Shown here in pieces: positions 19,648 through 28,057 of a stretch of 64,000 nt of DNA. Every line of letters begins with the position of its first letter. Within the stretch, counting starts at the first letter, position 1. Source of the DNA: Massilia sp. erpn (GTDB taxonomy: Bacteria; Pseudomonadota; Gammaproteobacteria; Burkholderiales; Burkholderiaceae_D); the NCBI RefSeq assembly GCF_024400215.1, contig NZ_CP053748.1:3968001-4032000 (forward strand). Reading direction: 5' to 3'. The notes below the pieces were generated by a model that worked only from the letters and a program-made list of their open reading frames with translations, did no database searches and was not told the origin of the DNA. Made by a program: the position numbers and the translations under genes.

Positions 19648-20868
19648 ATGACATCCACTGTATCAACGGCCGTGCTGCGTGAGGATGCCCGTGTGATCGG
19701 CCTCGTCGGCCTGGCCCATGGCGTGTCCCATTTCTACCACCTGATCCTGGCCGGCCTGTTTCCCTGGCTGAAACCGGCGTTCAATCTCTCGTATTCCGAG
19801 CTGGGCTTGCTGATGACGGTGTTTTTCGTCATCTCCGGCATCGGCCAGGCGCTGGCCGGCTTCGTGGTGGACCGCGTCGGCGCGCGCCGCGTGCTGTTCT
19901 TCGGCGTCGCCATGCTGGGCGTGTCGGCGCTGGCGCTGTCGGCCGCCACCAGCTATACCATGCTGATGCTGGGCGCGCTGCTGGCGGGCGTGGGCAACAG
20001 CATTTTCCACCCGGCCGACTACACCATCCTCAACCAGCGCGTCTCGAAGCAGCGCCTGGCCCACGGTTTTTCAGTGCACGGCATCAGCGGCAATATCGGC
20101 TGGGCCGCCGCGCCGCTGTTCCTGACGTCGGTGGCGGCCCTGGCCAGCTGGCGCGCGGCCCTGCTATGGGCGGCCGTGCTGCCCTTCGGCGTGCTGGCCA
20201 TCCTGTTCCTGAACCGCCATGCGCTGCGCCCCGATCTCATCGTCCAGGCCAGGGCCGATGCGCCGCAAGGGGCGGGCCTGGATTTTCTGCGCCTGCCGCA
20301 GGTGTGGATGTGCTTCGCCTTTTTCCTGCTGACGGCGATCGCGCTGGGCGGCATCCAGAGCTTCGCCTCGGCCAGCCTGATCAAGCTGTACGGGATGTCG
20401 CTGCAGCTGGCGACCAGCGCCTACACCGCGTATATGCTGGCCTCGGCAGGCGGCATGCTGCTGGGTGGCTTTGTCGGCGCGCGCAGCAAGGACCACGACC
20501 GCAATATCGCCATCGCCTTCACTCTGGCGGCGCTGCTGGCCGTGCTGCTGTCGCTGTCCCTGGTGCCGGCCTGGATGGCGTTTGCGATGATGGGCCTGAT
20601 CGGTTTCTTCTCCGGCGTGGCCGGACCGTCGCGCGACCTGATGATACGCGCCGCGGCGCCGAAGAACGCCACCGGCCGCGTGTATGGCGTGGTGTATTCG
20701 GGCCTGGACAGCGGCCTGGCCATCGGTCCGCTGCTGTTCGGCGCGCTGATGGACGCCAACCGGCCGTCCTGGGTTTTCCTCTGCATTGCGTTGTTCCAGG
20801 CGCTGGCGATCGCCACGGCGGTCGGCGTGGGTGGAAATACCCGTGCCATGCAGCTCAAAAATGCTTAA
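19648..20868 (+). CDS. MFS transporter, Fsr-like
   Basis: A 406-residue major facilitator with about twelve hydrophobic segments. The opening LAHGVSHFYHLILAGLFPWLK and the NSIFHPADYTILN block are reminiscent of the fosmidomycin-resistance (Fsr) exporter subgroup. The loop FVVDRVGARRVLF is the usual MFS motif A position between helices 2 and 3. A cytoplasmic loop occurs in the middle (ALRPDLIVQARADAPQGAG). The substrate cannot be told from sequence; drug or small-molecule efflux is a family-based guess. The gene is divergent from the AraC-type regulator. rraA begins 37 bp after its stop and may be co-transcribed. AAGGAAAG precedes the ATG. Confidence 0.88.
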   Translation: MTSTVSTAVLREDARVIGLVGLAHGVSHFYHLILAGLFPWLKPAFNLSYSELGLLMTVFFVISGIGQALAGFVVDRVGARRVLFFGVAMLGVSALALSAATSYTMLMLGALLAGVGNSIFHPADYTILNQRVSKQRLAHGFSVHGISGNIGWAAAPLFLTSVAALASWRAALLWAAVLPFGVLAILFLNRHALRPDLIVQARADAPQGAGLDFLRLPQVWMCFAFFLLTAIALGGIQSFASASLIKLYGMSLQLATSAYTAYMLASAGGMLLGGFVGARSKDHDRNIAIAFTLAALLAVLLSLSLVPAWMAFAMMGLIGFFSGVAGPSRDLMIRAAAPKNATGRVYGVVYSGLDSGLAIGPLLFGALMDANRPSWVFLCIALFQALAIATAVGVGGNTRAMQLKNA

Positions 20869-20905
20869 AATTATCAGCATTTTGATAACGCTTGCAGGAT
20901 AAACC

Positions 20906-21400
20906 ATGAGCTTCGCAACCACCGACCTGTGTGACGACAACATCCCCTTGCTGGAGGATGGCCGCCTGGCCGTGCTGCCGCCTTCCTTCCGCCACTTTGG
21001 CAAGCGCGTCCGTTTCAGCGGCCGCGTCACCACGCTCAAGGTGTTCGAGGACAACGCCCTGGTGCGCGCCATGCTGGAAACCCAGGGCAATGGCCATGTG
21101 CTGGTGGTCGATGGCGGCGGCAGCCTGCGCTGTGCCCTGGTGGGCGGCCAGCTGGCGCTGCTGGCCCAGGATAATGGCTGGGCCGGCATCATCGTCGATG
21201 GCTGCGTGCGCGACAGCGAGGAAGTCAATTCCTGCGAAATCGGCGTGCGCGCCCTGGGCACCCATCCGCGCCGCAGCGTGAAGAAGGGGGCGGGCGAGCG
21301 CAATGTGCGGGTGCAGATCTGCGGCGTGCCGGTGAATCCGGGCGACTGGATCTATGCCGATGCCGATGGTGTGCTTGTGGCGCAACAAAAACTCGCCTGA
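20906..21400 (+). CDS. rraA: RraA-family protein (RNase E regulator / HMG aldolase fold)
   Basis: A 164-residue protein of the RraA/class II 4-hydroxy-4-methyl-2-oxoglutarate aldolase family. The block [22 protein letters not shown] (about residues 67-88), followed by [16 protein letters not shown] (about 92-107), gives the Gly-rich anion site and the R-D pair used by the aldolase members. The length and the ending [18 protein letters not shown] are typical. E. coli RraA binds RNase E, while many homologues are aldolases. The sequence alone does not settle which applies here. It lies downstream of the MFS gene, and a strong hairpin follows 37 bp after the stop. Confidence 0.85.
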   Translation: MSFATTDLCDDNIPLLEDGRLAVLPPSFRHFGKRVRFSGRVTTLKVFEDNALVRAMLETQGNGHVLVVDGGGSLRCALVGGQLALLAQDNGWAGIIVDGCVRDSEEVNSCEIGVRALGTHPRRSVKKGAGERNVRVQICGVPVNPGDWIYADADGVLVAQQKLA

Positions 21401-21436
21401 TTGCCGTCCTGGCGCGCTGCCGCACAGCGCTTGACC

Positions 21437-21506
21437 GCAAAATGCCCCGCCAGCCGGGGCATTTTGCATTTTGGTCCGAAAATTCCTGCCCGAAATTCGG
21501 GCATTT
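21437..21506 (+). terminator. Tandem hairpin terminators after rraA
   Basis: A perfect 13-bp stem (GCAAAATGCCCCG at 21437-21449, its complement at 21455-21467, loop CCAGC) is followed by a second stem TGCCCG/CGGGCA (21487-21503) running into TTTTT. The rest of the 345-bp gap to aceA is AT-rich promoter DNA with no gene. Confidence 0.75.
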
Positions 21507-21651
21507 TTCACGCTACGAAAAGATAATTTCACAATACGGAAAGTGCTGCTGCGCAAGCACATTATTTGCTCTCATTCTGAGAAATGTCTTTCCGTATCAT
21601 GAAAAATAAAAATTAAGTCTTTGAAACTTAAGGAATAAAATTTGCTCATAT

Positions 21652-21696
21652 GTCTTATATAAGACCATTGTTGCGCTGAACAAATCGTCCTATGAT
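21652..21696 (+). promoter_or_regulatory. aceA promoter with palindromic operator
   Basis: A perfect 14-bp palindrome GTCTTATATAAGAC (21652-21665) lies two bases before a candidate -35 TTGTTG (21668-21673). A 17-bp spacer leads to a -10 TATGAT (21691-21696), 50 bp ahead of the aceA ATG. The arrangement suggests a regulator binding just upstream of RNA polymerase. I cannot name the regulator. Confidence 0.5.
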
Positions 21697-21745
21697 GTTT
21701 CTAACGGATTTCGTTTTTTGTTTAGTCAGTCAATAGGAGAGCACC

Positions 21746-23044
21746 ATGGCAACTCGTGAACAGCAAGTAGCAGAACTGCAAAAAGAATGGGACACCAATC
21801 CACGCTGGAAAGGCATCAAGCGTGCCTATACCGCCGACGATGTGGTGCGTCTGCGCGGCTCCCTGCAAATCGAACACACCATCGCCAAGAAGGGTGCGGA
21901 AAAACTGTGGAACCTGGTAAACAACGAGCCTTTTGTCAACGCCCTGGGCGCGCTGACCGGCAACCAGGCCATGCAGCAAGTCAAGGCCGGCCTGAAAGCG
22001 ATCTACCTGTCGGGCTGGCAGGTGGCGGGCGACGCCAACCTGGCCGGCGAAATGTATCCCGACCAGTCGCTGTATCCAGCCAACTCGGTGCCGATGGTGG
22101 TCAAGCGCATCAACAACACCTTCCACCGCGCCGACCAGATCCAGTGGTCCGAAGGCAAGGATGACATCGACTTCTTCGCGCCCATCGTGGCCGATGCGGA
22201 AGCCGGTTTCGGCGGCGTGCTGAACGCCTTCGAACTGATGAAGTCCATGATCGAAGCGGGCGCCTCGGGCGTGCACTTCGAAGACCAGCTGGCCTCGGTG
22301 AAAAAATGCGGCCACATGGGCGGCAAGGTGCTGGTGCCATCGCGTGAAGCCGTGGAAAAACTGACCGCCGCCCGCCTGGCAGCGGACGTGATGGGCACGT
22401 CGACCCTGGTGATCGCCCGTACCGATGCTGAAGCGGCCGACCTGCTGACCTCGGACGTGGACGAAAACGACCGTCCTTTCTGCACCGGCGAGCGCACCGT
22501 GGAAGGCTTCTACAAAGTGCGTCCGGGCATCGACCAGTCGATCTCGCGCGCCCTGGCTTACGCGCCGTACGCCGATCTGGTGTGGTGCGAAACCGGCAAG
22601 CCGGACCTGGCCTTCGCCAAGCAGTTCGCCGAAGCCGTGCACGCCAAGTTCCCCGGCAAGATGCTGGCCTATAACTGCTCGCCATCGTTCAACTGGAAGA
22701 AAAACCTGGATGACGCCACCATCGCCAAGTTCCAGAAAGAGCTGGGCGCCATGGGTTACAAGTTCCAGTTCATCACCCTGGCCGGCTTCCACGCCCTGAA
22801 CTACGGCATGTTCAACCTGGCCCACGGCTATGCGCGCCGCCAGATGTCGGCCTTCGTGGAACTGCAGGAAGCCGAATTCGCCGCCGCCGAAAAAGGCTTC
22901 ACCGCCGTCAAGCACCAGCGCGAAGTCGGCACCGGCTACTTCGACGCCGTGACCCAGACCATCCAGCAAGGCCAGAGCTCGACCACGGCCCTGCACGGTT
23001 CGACCGAGGACGAACAGTTCTTCGACGCCCAGAAAGTGGCTTAA
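21746..23044 (+). CDS. aceA: Isocitrate lyase
   Basis: Cleaves isocitrate to succinate and glyoxylate, the first step of the glyoxylate shunt used for growth on acetate and fatty acids. The 432-residue length matches the bacterial short form. The catalytic signature KKCGHMGGK is present with Cys188. Other family blocks are [25 protein letters not shown] ([19 protein letters not shown]), [23 protein letters not shown] and [16 protein letters not shown] lies 7 bp before the ATG. The gene stands alone between its own regulated promoter and a strong terminator. No malate synthase gene is in the window. Confidence 0.97.
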   Translation: MATREQQVAELQKEWDTNPRWKGIKRAYTADDVVRLRGSLQIEHTIAKKGAEKLWNLVNNEPFVNALGALTGNQAMQQVKAGLKAIYLSGWQVAGDANLAGEMYPDQSLYPANSVPMVVKRINNTFHRADQIQWSEGKDDIDFFAPIVADAEAGFGGVLNAFELMKSMIEAGASGVHFEDQLASVKKCGHMGGKVLVPSREAVEKLTAARLAADVMGTSTLVIARTDAEAADLLTSDVDENDRPFCTGERTVEGFYKVRPGIDQSISRALAYAPYADLVWCETGKPDLAFAKQFAEAVHAKFPGKMLAYNCSPSFNWKKNLDDATIAKFQKELGAMGYKFQFITLAGFHALNYGMFNLAHGYARRQMSAFVELQEAEFAAAEKGFTAVKHQREVGTGYFDAVTQTIQQGQSSTTALHGSTEDEQFFDAQKVA

Positions 23045-23099
23045 GCCCGCGGGCGGAAAACCTGGTTTTTGCGTGAAGTTCGCCTGATTCCAAGGCGCT

Positions 23100-23136
23100 G
23101 GCCGCAGCGGGATGCCGTCCCGCCGCGGCCTTTTTT
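23100..23136 (+). terminator. Intrinsic terminator of aceA
   Basis: A 13-bp GC-rich stem with one mismatch (23100-23112 pairing with 23118-23130, loop TGCCG) is followed by six T residues (23131-23136), about 55 bp after the aceA stop. Confidence 0.85.
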
Positions 23137-23216
23137 GCATGCATCGGACGCGCAGCTTTTGGCGCGCCGGGCGTTCTCTGGGATAATGCGGGGTCATACT
23201 TACAGGAATCACCACG

Positions 23217-24137
23217 ATGTTCAGTTACCGCCACGCCTTCCACGCCGGGAATCACGCCGATGTCTTGAAGCACTTTGTCCTGATCCAGCTCTTGAAATAC
23301 CTGAATCAGAAAGATGTCGCTTACAGCTATATCGACACCCATGCCGGCGCGGGCGTGTACGCCCTCGACAGCGCCCAGGCCACCAAGACCGCCGAATTCG
23401 AAACCGGCATCGCGCCGCTGTGGGAGCGTGACGACTTGCCGGCGCCGCTGGCCGAGTACGTGCAGGTCATCAAGGATATGAACCCGAGCGGCAAGATGCG
23501 CTATTACCCCGGTTCGCCTTACTGCGCCGACATCGTGGCGCGCGAGCAGGACCGTCTGCGCCTGTTCGAGCTGCATCCGGCCGATGCCAAGCTGCTGGAC
23601 GAGAATTTCCGCAAGCTGGAGCAGCACGCGGCGGCCCAGGGCAAGCGTCCCGCCACGCGCGGCAAGCGCGTGATCGTCAACCGCGCCGATGGCTTTGTCG
23701 GCCTGAAAGCGCTGCTGCCGCCGCCATCGCGCCGCGCCCTGGTGCTGTGCGACCCGCCGTATGAGGACAAGCAGGATTACCGCAAGGTGATGGATATGCT
23801 GAATGAGGCGCTCAAACGCTTCCCCGGCGGCACGTACGCGGTCTGGTATCCGCTGCTGCAGCGCATCGAGGCGCGCAATTTCGCCGAGCGCATGAAGCAT
23901 CTGCCGGCCGCCAGCTGGCTCAACGTGACCCTGTGCGTGTCCACGCCCGGCCCGGACGGCATCGCCCTGCACACCAGCGGCATGTTCATCGTCAATCCGC
24001 CGTATACGCTGGAGCCGATGCTGAAGCAGGTCATGCCCTATCTGGTGAAAGTGCTGGGACGCGACGCCGGCGCCAAATTCACGCTGGAGAGTGGCGAAGC
24101 GGCCACAGCCCGCAAAGGCGGTGCGCGTTCAGCGTGA
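23217..24137 (+). CDS. rlmJ: 23S rRNA (adenine(2030)-N6)-methyltransferase RlmJ
   Basis: SAM-dependent enzyme methylating N6 of A2030 in 23S rRNA. The 306-residue protein opens with MFSYRHAFHAGNHADVLKH, the family hallmark. It has the SAM-site block YIDTHAGAGVY (about residues 37-47) and the catalytic DPPY tetrapeptide in LVLCDPPYEDKQDY (about 178-191). The C-terminal ASWLNVTLCVSTPG and MFIVNPPYTLEPML blocks are also typical. In many bacteria it is a single-gene unit, as here. The last 20 residues (GEAATARKGGARSA) are a low-complexity tail beyond the fold. Confidence 0.95.
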   Translation: MFSYRHAFHAGNHADVLKHFVLIQLLKYLNQKDVAYSYIDTHAGAGVYALDSAQATKTAEFETGIAPLWERDDLPAPLAEYVQVIKDMNPSGKMRYYPGSPYCADIVAREQDRLRLFELHPADAKLLDENFRKLEQHAAAQGKRPATRGKRVIVNRADGFVGLKALLPPPSRRALVLCDPPYEDKQDYRKVMDMLNEALKRFPGGTYAVWYPLLQRIEARNFAERMKHLPAASWLNVTLCVSTPGPDGIALHTSGMFIVNPPYTLEPMLKQVMPYLVKVLGRDAGAKFTLESGEAATARKGGARSA

Positions 24138-24220
24138 TGCTCGCTATAAAAACTGTTGTCACGCCTGAATTAAGGCGTATATTCTGATCTATATACGATG
24201 GCAAGCAGTGGGGGCTGCTC

Positions 24221-25495
24221 ATGACAATCGCATTAGAAAAAGACGCCGTACCCATGCCGTACGCGAATCAGTTTTTCCTGGCCCGTCAACCTATCCTCAA
24301 TCGCAAACAGCGTCTCGTCGCATACGAGCTGCTGTTCCGTAACGCTGAATGCAGCGAGGCCAATGTGCAGGACGGCGTGTCCGCCACGGCCTCGGTCATC
24401 GCCCATGCTTCCGAGCTGGGCATGGGGCAGGTGGTGGGCGACCAGCTGGCCTTCGTCAATGTCGACACCGTTGCTCTGATGAGCGACTTCATCCGCTTTC
24501 TGCCGACCGACAAGGTCATTCTCGAAGTGCTGGAATCGGTCGAAGCCACGCCCGAGGTGCTGGCCCGCATCCAGGAGCTGAAGGCGGCCGGCTTCAAATT
24601 CGCGCTGGACGATGTGGTGGCCGAATCGGCCGGCCTGCAGCTTTTACAGCCGCTGATGGACGTGATCAAGATCGATATCCGCCAGACCGGCGGCAGCGAG
24701 CTCGACACGCTGGCGCGCGCGCTGCGCAATCCGCGCCAGAAGCTGCTGGCCGAGAAGGTCGAAACGGTGGAGGAGTTCCAGCGCTGCATGGACCTGGGCT
24801 TCGAATATTTCCAGGGCTATTATTTTGCGCGGCCCGTGATCCTGAGCGGCAAGAAGATCGCGCCGTCCCAGCTGGCCATCATGCATTTGCTGGATTTGCT
24901 GAATAGCGACGCCGACCAGCGCGAGATCGAACGCAGCGTCAAGCATGACCCCCTGATCACCTTGAACCTGCTGCGCCTGGTGAACACGCCGGCCGTGGGC
25001 GCGCGCTTCCGCATCAATTCGGTCGGCCACGCGCTGATCGTGCTGGGACGGCGCCAGCTGCAGCGCTGGCTGCAGATCCTGCTGTATGTGAAGACCGGGC
25101 AGGCGCCCGAATTCGATTCGCCGCTGCTGCAGATGGCGACCACGCGTGGCAAGACCATGGAACTGATGATGGAGCATCTGCGGCCCGAGCAGCGCATCGG
25201 CGCCGATATCGGCTTCACGGTTGGCATCATGTCGCTGATGGATGCGCTGTTCTCGGTGCGCATGGGCGAAATCCTGCAAAGCGTGAATGTGCTGGACGAG
25301 GTGCGCGACGCCTTGCTGCACCGCCAGGGCGATTATGGCCAGATGCTGTCGCTGATCGAGCTGATCGAATGCGCCACCGAGGGGCCGGAGCTGACGCGCA
25401 TCCTGCACCAGCTGGAGCTGGCGCCTTCCGAGCTGTACGCCATCCAGCTGGCCGCTTGCGACTGGGTCAGCGAATACACCCACGGCGTGCAGTAA
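24221..25495 (+). CDS. EAL-like/HDOD signalling protein (YuxH/CdgJ type)
   Basis: A 424-residue two-domain protein. The N-terminal half (about 15-215) is an EAL-type fold: ARQPILNRKQRLVAYELLFRN, LAFVNVD, ILEVLESVE, FALDDV, VIKIDI, LLAEKVET, FQGYYFARP. The EAL triplet reads ELL and the catalytic loop DFGxG is replaced by DDVVAES, so cyclic di-GMP hydrolysis is uncertain. The C-terminal half is HDOD (IMHLLDLLNSDADQREIER, INSVGHALIVLGRRQLQRW), a non-catalytic HD relative found in signalling proteins. This architecture occurs in motility/c-di-GMP regulators such as YuxH and CdgJ. The gene is monocistronic and convergent with the minus-strand methyltransferase gene. Confidence 0.88.
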   Translation: MTIALEKDAVPMPYANQFFLARQPILNRKQRLVAYELLFRNAECSEANVQDGVSATASVIAHASELGMGQVVGDQLAFVNVDTVALMSDFIRFLPTDKVILEVLESVEATPEVLARIQELKAAGFKFALDDVVAESAGLQLLQPLMDVIKIDIRQTGGSELDTLARALRNPRQKLLAEKVETVEEFQRCMDLGFEYFQGYYFARPVILSGKKIAPSQLAIMHLLDLLNSDADQREIERSVKHDPLITLNLLRLVNTPAVGARFRINSVGHALIVLGRRQLQRWLQILLYVKTGQAPEFDSPLLQMATTRGKTMELMMEHLRPEQRIGADIGFTVGIMSLMDALFSVRMGEILQSVNVLDEVRDALLHRQGDYGQMLSLIELIECATEGPELTRILHQLELAPSELYAIQLAACDWVSEYTHGVQ

Positions 25496-25535
25496 ACGTG
25501 GTCTGTCCCCTTTACTGAAACGGCCTCTAGTCCTT

Positions 25536-26273
25536 TTATTGCGCCAGCAGCAGGAAGACCGTGGGCTTCTTGTGGAAGTCCGGCGCCTTGCCGGCGGCGA
25601 GCTGGGCCTTCCACTGGGCGCTGCTTTGCGTGCGGATGCTTTCCGACGGCAGGCTGATGTCGGTGGCAACGCAGATCAGGGTGCTGCCGGCGCAGCTGGC
25701 GAGCAGGGCATCCAGCATGGCGGCGTTGCGGTAGGGCGTTTCGATGAAGAGCTGGGTCTGCTTGTCCTGGCGCGAACGCGCTTCCAGCTCCTTCAGGCGC
25801 TTGGCGCGCGCCGCCGCGTCGGTGGGCAGATAGCCGTTGAAGGCAAAACTCTGGCCGTTCAGGCCGCTGGCCATGACGGACAGCAGCAGCGAGGAGGGAC
25901 CGACCAGCGGCCGCACGGGAATGGCGTGCTGGTGCGCCAGGCGCACCAGGTCGGCGCCGGGGTCGGCCACGGCGGGTACGCCCGCTTCCGACAGCAGGCC
26001 GGCGTCCTGGCCGGCCTTGAGCGGCTCGAGCAGGGCGGCCAGGGCTTGCGCCGGGGTGTTCACATTCAATTCGTCGATGCGGATTTCCTGCAGCGGGCGC
26101 GCCAGCGGATGCTGGGCGTTGACCAGTTTCAGGAAGGCGCGCGCCGTCTTGGCGTTTTCGGCGACGAAATAGCCGAGGCTGGCCGTCAGGGCTTGCACGT
26201 GCTCGGGAATGACGTGGGAGAGCGCTTCGGTTTCGCCCAGGGTGTTGGGAATCAGGTAAAGAGTGCCGGGCAT
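25536..26273 (-). CDS. RsmI-like SAM-dependent tetrapyrrole-fold methyltransferase
   Basis: A 245-residue member of the tetrapyrrole-methylase fold family that includes RsmI (16S rRNA C1402 2'-O-methyltransferase). Opening LYLIPNTLGET, then GLLSEAGVPAVADPGADLVRLAH (about 84-106) and PLVGPSSLLLSVMASGLNGQSFAFNGYLP (about 115-143) follow the RsmI pattern. The protein is shorter than RsmI (about 280) and diverged in the N-terminal motif (PNTLGE instead of ATPIGN). It is therefore probably a paralogue whose substrate is unknown. The ATG at 26273 is five bases after the maf stop, so the two form an operon. A longer in-frame start upstream would overlap maf and is unlikely. Confidence 0.82.
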   Translation of the reverse strand: MPGTLYLIPNTLGETEALSHVIPEHVQALTASLGYFVAENAKTARAFLKLVNAQHPLARPLQEIRIDELNVNTPAQALAALLEPLKAGQDAGLLSEAGVPAVADPGADLVRLAHQHAIPVRPLVGPSSLLLSVMASGLNGQSFAFNGYLPTDAAARAKRLKELEARSRQDKQTQLFIETPYRNAAMLDALLASCAGSTLICVATDISLPSESIRTQSSAQWKAQLAAGKAPDFHKKPTVFLLLAQ

Positions 26274-26278
26274 GGTGT

Positions 26279-26884
26279 TTATTTGGTGTTGAAGAAGGAA
26301 ACGCCGGCGGCGCGCAGCATGCCGGTCAGGGCGATCAGCGGCAGACCGGTGAGGGCGGTGGGATCGCTGGCATCGATGCGTTCGAGGATGGCGATGCCGA
26401 GCGCCTCGTTTTTCGCGCTGCCGGCGCAATCATAAGGCTGTTCGATGCGCAGATAGGCATCGAGTTCGGCATCAGGCAGGTTGCGGAACTGGACGATGGT
26501 CTGGATATCTGCCACCTGGGCGCTGCCGTCGCGCCCATCCCACAGGCAAAGCGCGGTATGGAAGACCACTTCGCGGCCACGCATTTTCTGCAGCTGGGCC
26601 AGGGCCTTGGCGTGATTGCCGGGCTTGCCGATCTGTTCCTCGTCGAGGGTGGCGACCTGGTCGGAACCGATCACCAGCGCGCCCGGGTGGCGGGCGGCGA
26701 CGGCGGCGGCTTTTTCGCGCGCCAAGCGCAGGGCGGTGGCCGCGGGCGTCTCGCCGGGCCGGGGGCTTTCATCGATGTCGGGCACGTCCACCGAGAACGG
26801 TATTTGCAGCCGGGACAAGAGTTCGCGCCGGTATGCTGAGCTGGAGGCAAGAATCAGGGCGGGGACGTTGCTTGTTGAGTTCAT
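26279..26884 (-). CDS. yceF: Maf-family nucleotide pyrophosphatase (YceF type)
   Basis: House-cleaning pyrophosphatase that hydrolyses modified NTPs; the YceF subgroup prefers m7GTP. The 201-residue protein shows LILASSSAYRRELLSRL (about 9-25), DIDESPRPGET, ALVIGSDQVATLDEEQIGKPG (with the catalytic SDQ), FRNLPDAELDAYL, YDCAGSAKNEALGI and LTGLPLIALTGMLRAAG. SDQV and the E in AGSAKNEAL are the expected active-site elements. The ATG at 26884 gives MNSTSNVPALILASSS; longer upstream starts only add non-homologous sequence. It is divergent from yceD, the usual E. coli yceF-yceD arrangement. The RsmI-like gene follows by 5 bp. Confidence 0.92.
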   Translation of the reverse strand: MNSTSNVPALILASSSAYRRELLSRLQIPFSVDVPDIDESPRPGETPAATALRLAREKAAAVAARHPGALVIGSDQVATLDEEQIGKPGNHAKALAQLQKMRGREVVFHTALCLWDGRDGSAQVADIQTIVQFRNLPDAELDAYLRIEQPYDCAGSAKNEALGIAILERIDASDPTALTGLPLIALTGMLRAAGVSFFNTK

Positions 26885-26980
26885 GGAAATATTTTTCTCT
26901 GGCTCCGGGGCGGGAATTGTTATATGCTCTGTGCGCCGTGGACGAATGGCCCACAAACGCGCGAAAAATCGCGCAAGTCT

Positions 26981-27010
26981 TTGACGCGGCGGCGAAAACC
27001 CTGTTATTAT
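26981..27010 (+). promoter_or_regulatory. Promoter of the yceD-rpmF operon
   Basis: TTGACG at 26981-26986, an 18-bp spacer and TATTAT at 27005-27010, 28 bp before the yceD ATG. This is a good sigma-70 match in the divergent gap between yceF and yceD. Confidence 0.6.
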
Positions 27011-27038
27011 CGCAGGTTTTCCAAGGGAATTTTAGTAC

Positions 27039-27533
27039 ATGGACGCTTTTGTGATCGACGCCTTTGAATTTTGTCGGACCAACAGCTTGCGTGAGGGCGT
27101 AAAGCCCGTGGCTGAAATGACCCGCTTGAGCAAGGAATGCGCCGACAACTCCGGTTCCATCACCTGGAAGGCGGAAGGCAGCACGAGCAAGCAGGGTTTC
27201 CCGCAGATGCGGCTCAGCGTGAGCGGCACGGTGCAATTGAATTGCCAGCGCTGCCTGACTCCGTTTGGCCATGCAATCGATTCCTCGACGCTGCTGATGT
27301 TCGGTAAAGATGATGCGCACGCCGACGAGATCGAAGAAATCATCGACGACGAGTCGATCGACGTGGTGGTAGGCACCCGTGATATGAAGCTGATGGACCT
27401 GGTGGAAGACGAGGCACTGCTGGCCCTGCCGCAAGCGCCGAAGCATGAACAGTGTCCCGATGCCGCGCTGCTGGAGAAGGCGCGCAGCGAGAAGCCGTCC
27501 CCCTTTGCAGGCTTGCAGAGCCTGAAGAAATAA
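27039..27533 (+). CDS. yceD: YceD family protein (DUF177), 23S rRNA accumulation factor
   Basis: A 164-residue member of the DUF177/YceD family, encoded upstream of rpmF in most bacteria and implicated in 23S rRNA accumulation. The conserved core is LSVSGTVQLNCQRCLTPF (about residues 60-77) with the CxxC pair, followed by the acidic stretch DDAHADEIEEIIDDESIDV, DLVEDEALLALP and the C-terminal PFAGLQSLKK, which closely matches the family end. The acidic block is typical. The next gene, rpmF, starts 186 bp downstream. That gap holds no gene that I can see and probably carries a second promoter for the ribosomal protein. Confidence 0.93.
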   Translation: MDAFVIDAFEFCRTNSLREGVKPVAEMTRLSKECADNSGSITWKAEGSTSKQGFPQMRLSVSGTVQLNCQRCLTPFGHAIDSSTLLMFGKDDAHADEIEEIIDDESIDVVVGTRDMKLMDLVEDEALLALPQAPKHEQCPDAALLEKARSEKPSPFAGLQSLKK

Positions 27534-27719
27534 AGAACAAAGCAGTAAGTGAAGAACGTGTCAAAACGCGTGTAGTAATCGAGTATTGGCATTGTGTAGT
27601 AGAGGTAGTAAAAGCAGTTGACGATGTCGGCCTGTCCGGCCGCAGGGATACTCGATTCGCATGTTAGTAATGCCGGTCGAATGTGTTAAAATCTTAGAAC
27701 TTTAGTATTAGGAGTCATC

Positions 27720-27902
27720 ATGGCAGTTCAACAGAACAAGAAGTCCCCTTCGAAGCGCGGTATGCACCGTTCGCACGATTTCCTGGTTGCCCCTAACCTG
27801 GCAGTCGAGCCAACCACGGGCGAAACCCACCTGCGTCACCACATCAGCCCGAACGGCTTCTATCGTGGTCGCAAAGTGCTGAAAACCAAAAACGACGAGT
27901 AA
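27720..27902 (+). CDS. rpmF: 50S ribosomal protein L32
   Basis: Small basic protein of the large ribosomal subunit. The 60 residues read [20 protein letters not shown] at the start and [18 protein letters not shown] near the end, a standard proteobacterial L32. The four-cysteine zinc version is absent; this is the Cys-free form. AGGAG lies 6-10 bp before the ATG. It sits between yceD and plsX as in E. coli, tying ribosome supply to lipid synthesis genes. Confidence 0.97.
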   Translation: MAVQQNKKSPSKRGMHRSHDFLVAPNLAVEPTTGETHLRHHISPNGFYRGRKVLKTKNDE

Positions 27903-27926
27903 TCGACGTTTTTGTTCGGCCTAGCC

Positions 27927-27968
27927 AAAAGCGGTGCAACGCAGGTGACTGACGTGGCGCCGCTTTTT
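27927..27968 (+). terminator. Terminator-like hairpin between rpmF and plsX
   Basis: AAAAGCGGTGC (27927-27937) pairs with GCGCCGCTTTT (27957-27967) with one G-T pair, and a run of T follows. The loop is long (19 bases). It may be a partial terminator that gives more rpmF than plsX message. Confidence 0.5.
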
Positions 27969-28057
27969 CTTTTTCCCCGGCTGCAAACAGCTTTGCAAAC
28001 CGTCATTCTGAAATACGCAGGCGCTGAAACCATCTCAGGAACGCCTTTTGCCCCGCA

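Noticed and set aside
25496..25535. TCTGTCCCCTTTACTGAAAC considered as another REP-like copy
   Set aside because: Only a short TGTCC match with no inverted symmetry.
27452..27667. 71-codon frame between yceD and rpmF
   Set aside because: It begins inside yceD in another frame, lacks a ribosome site and has no conserved features; the gap more likely holds a promoter.
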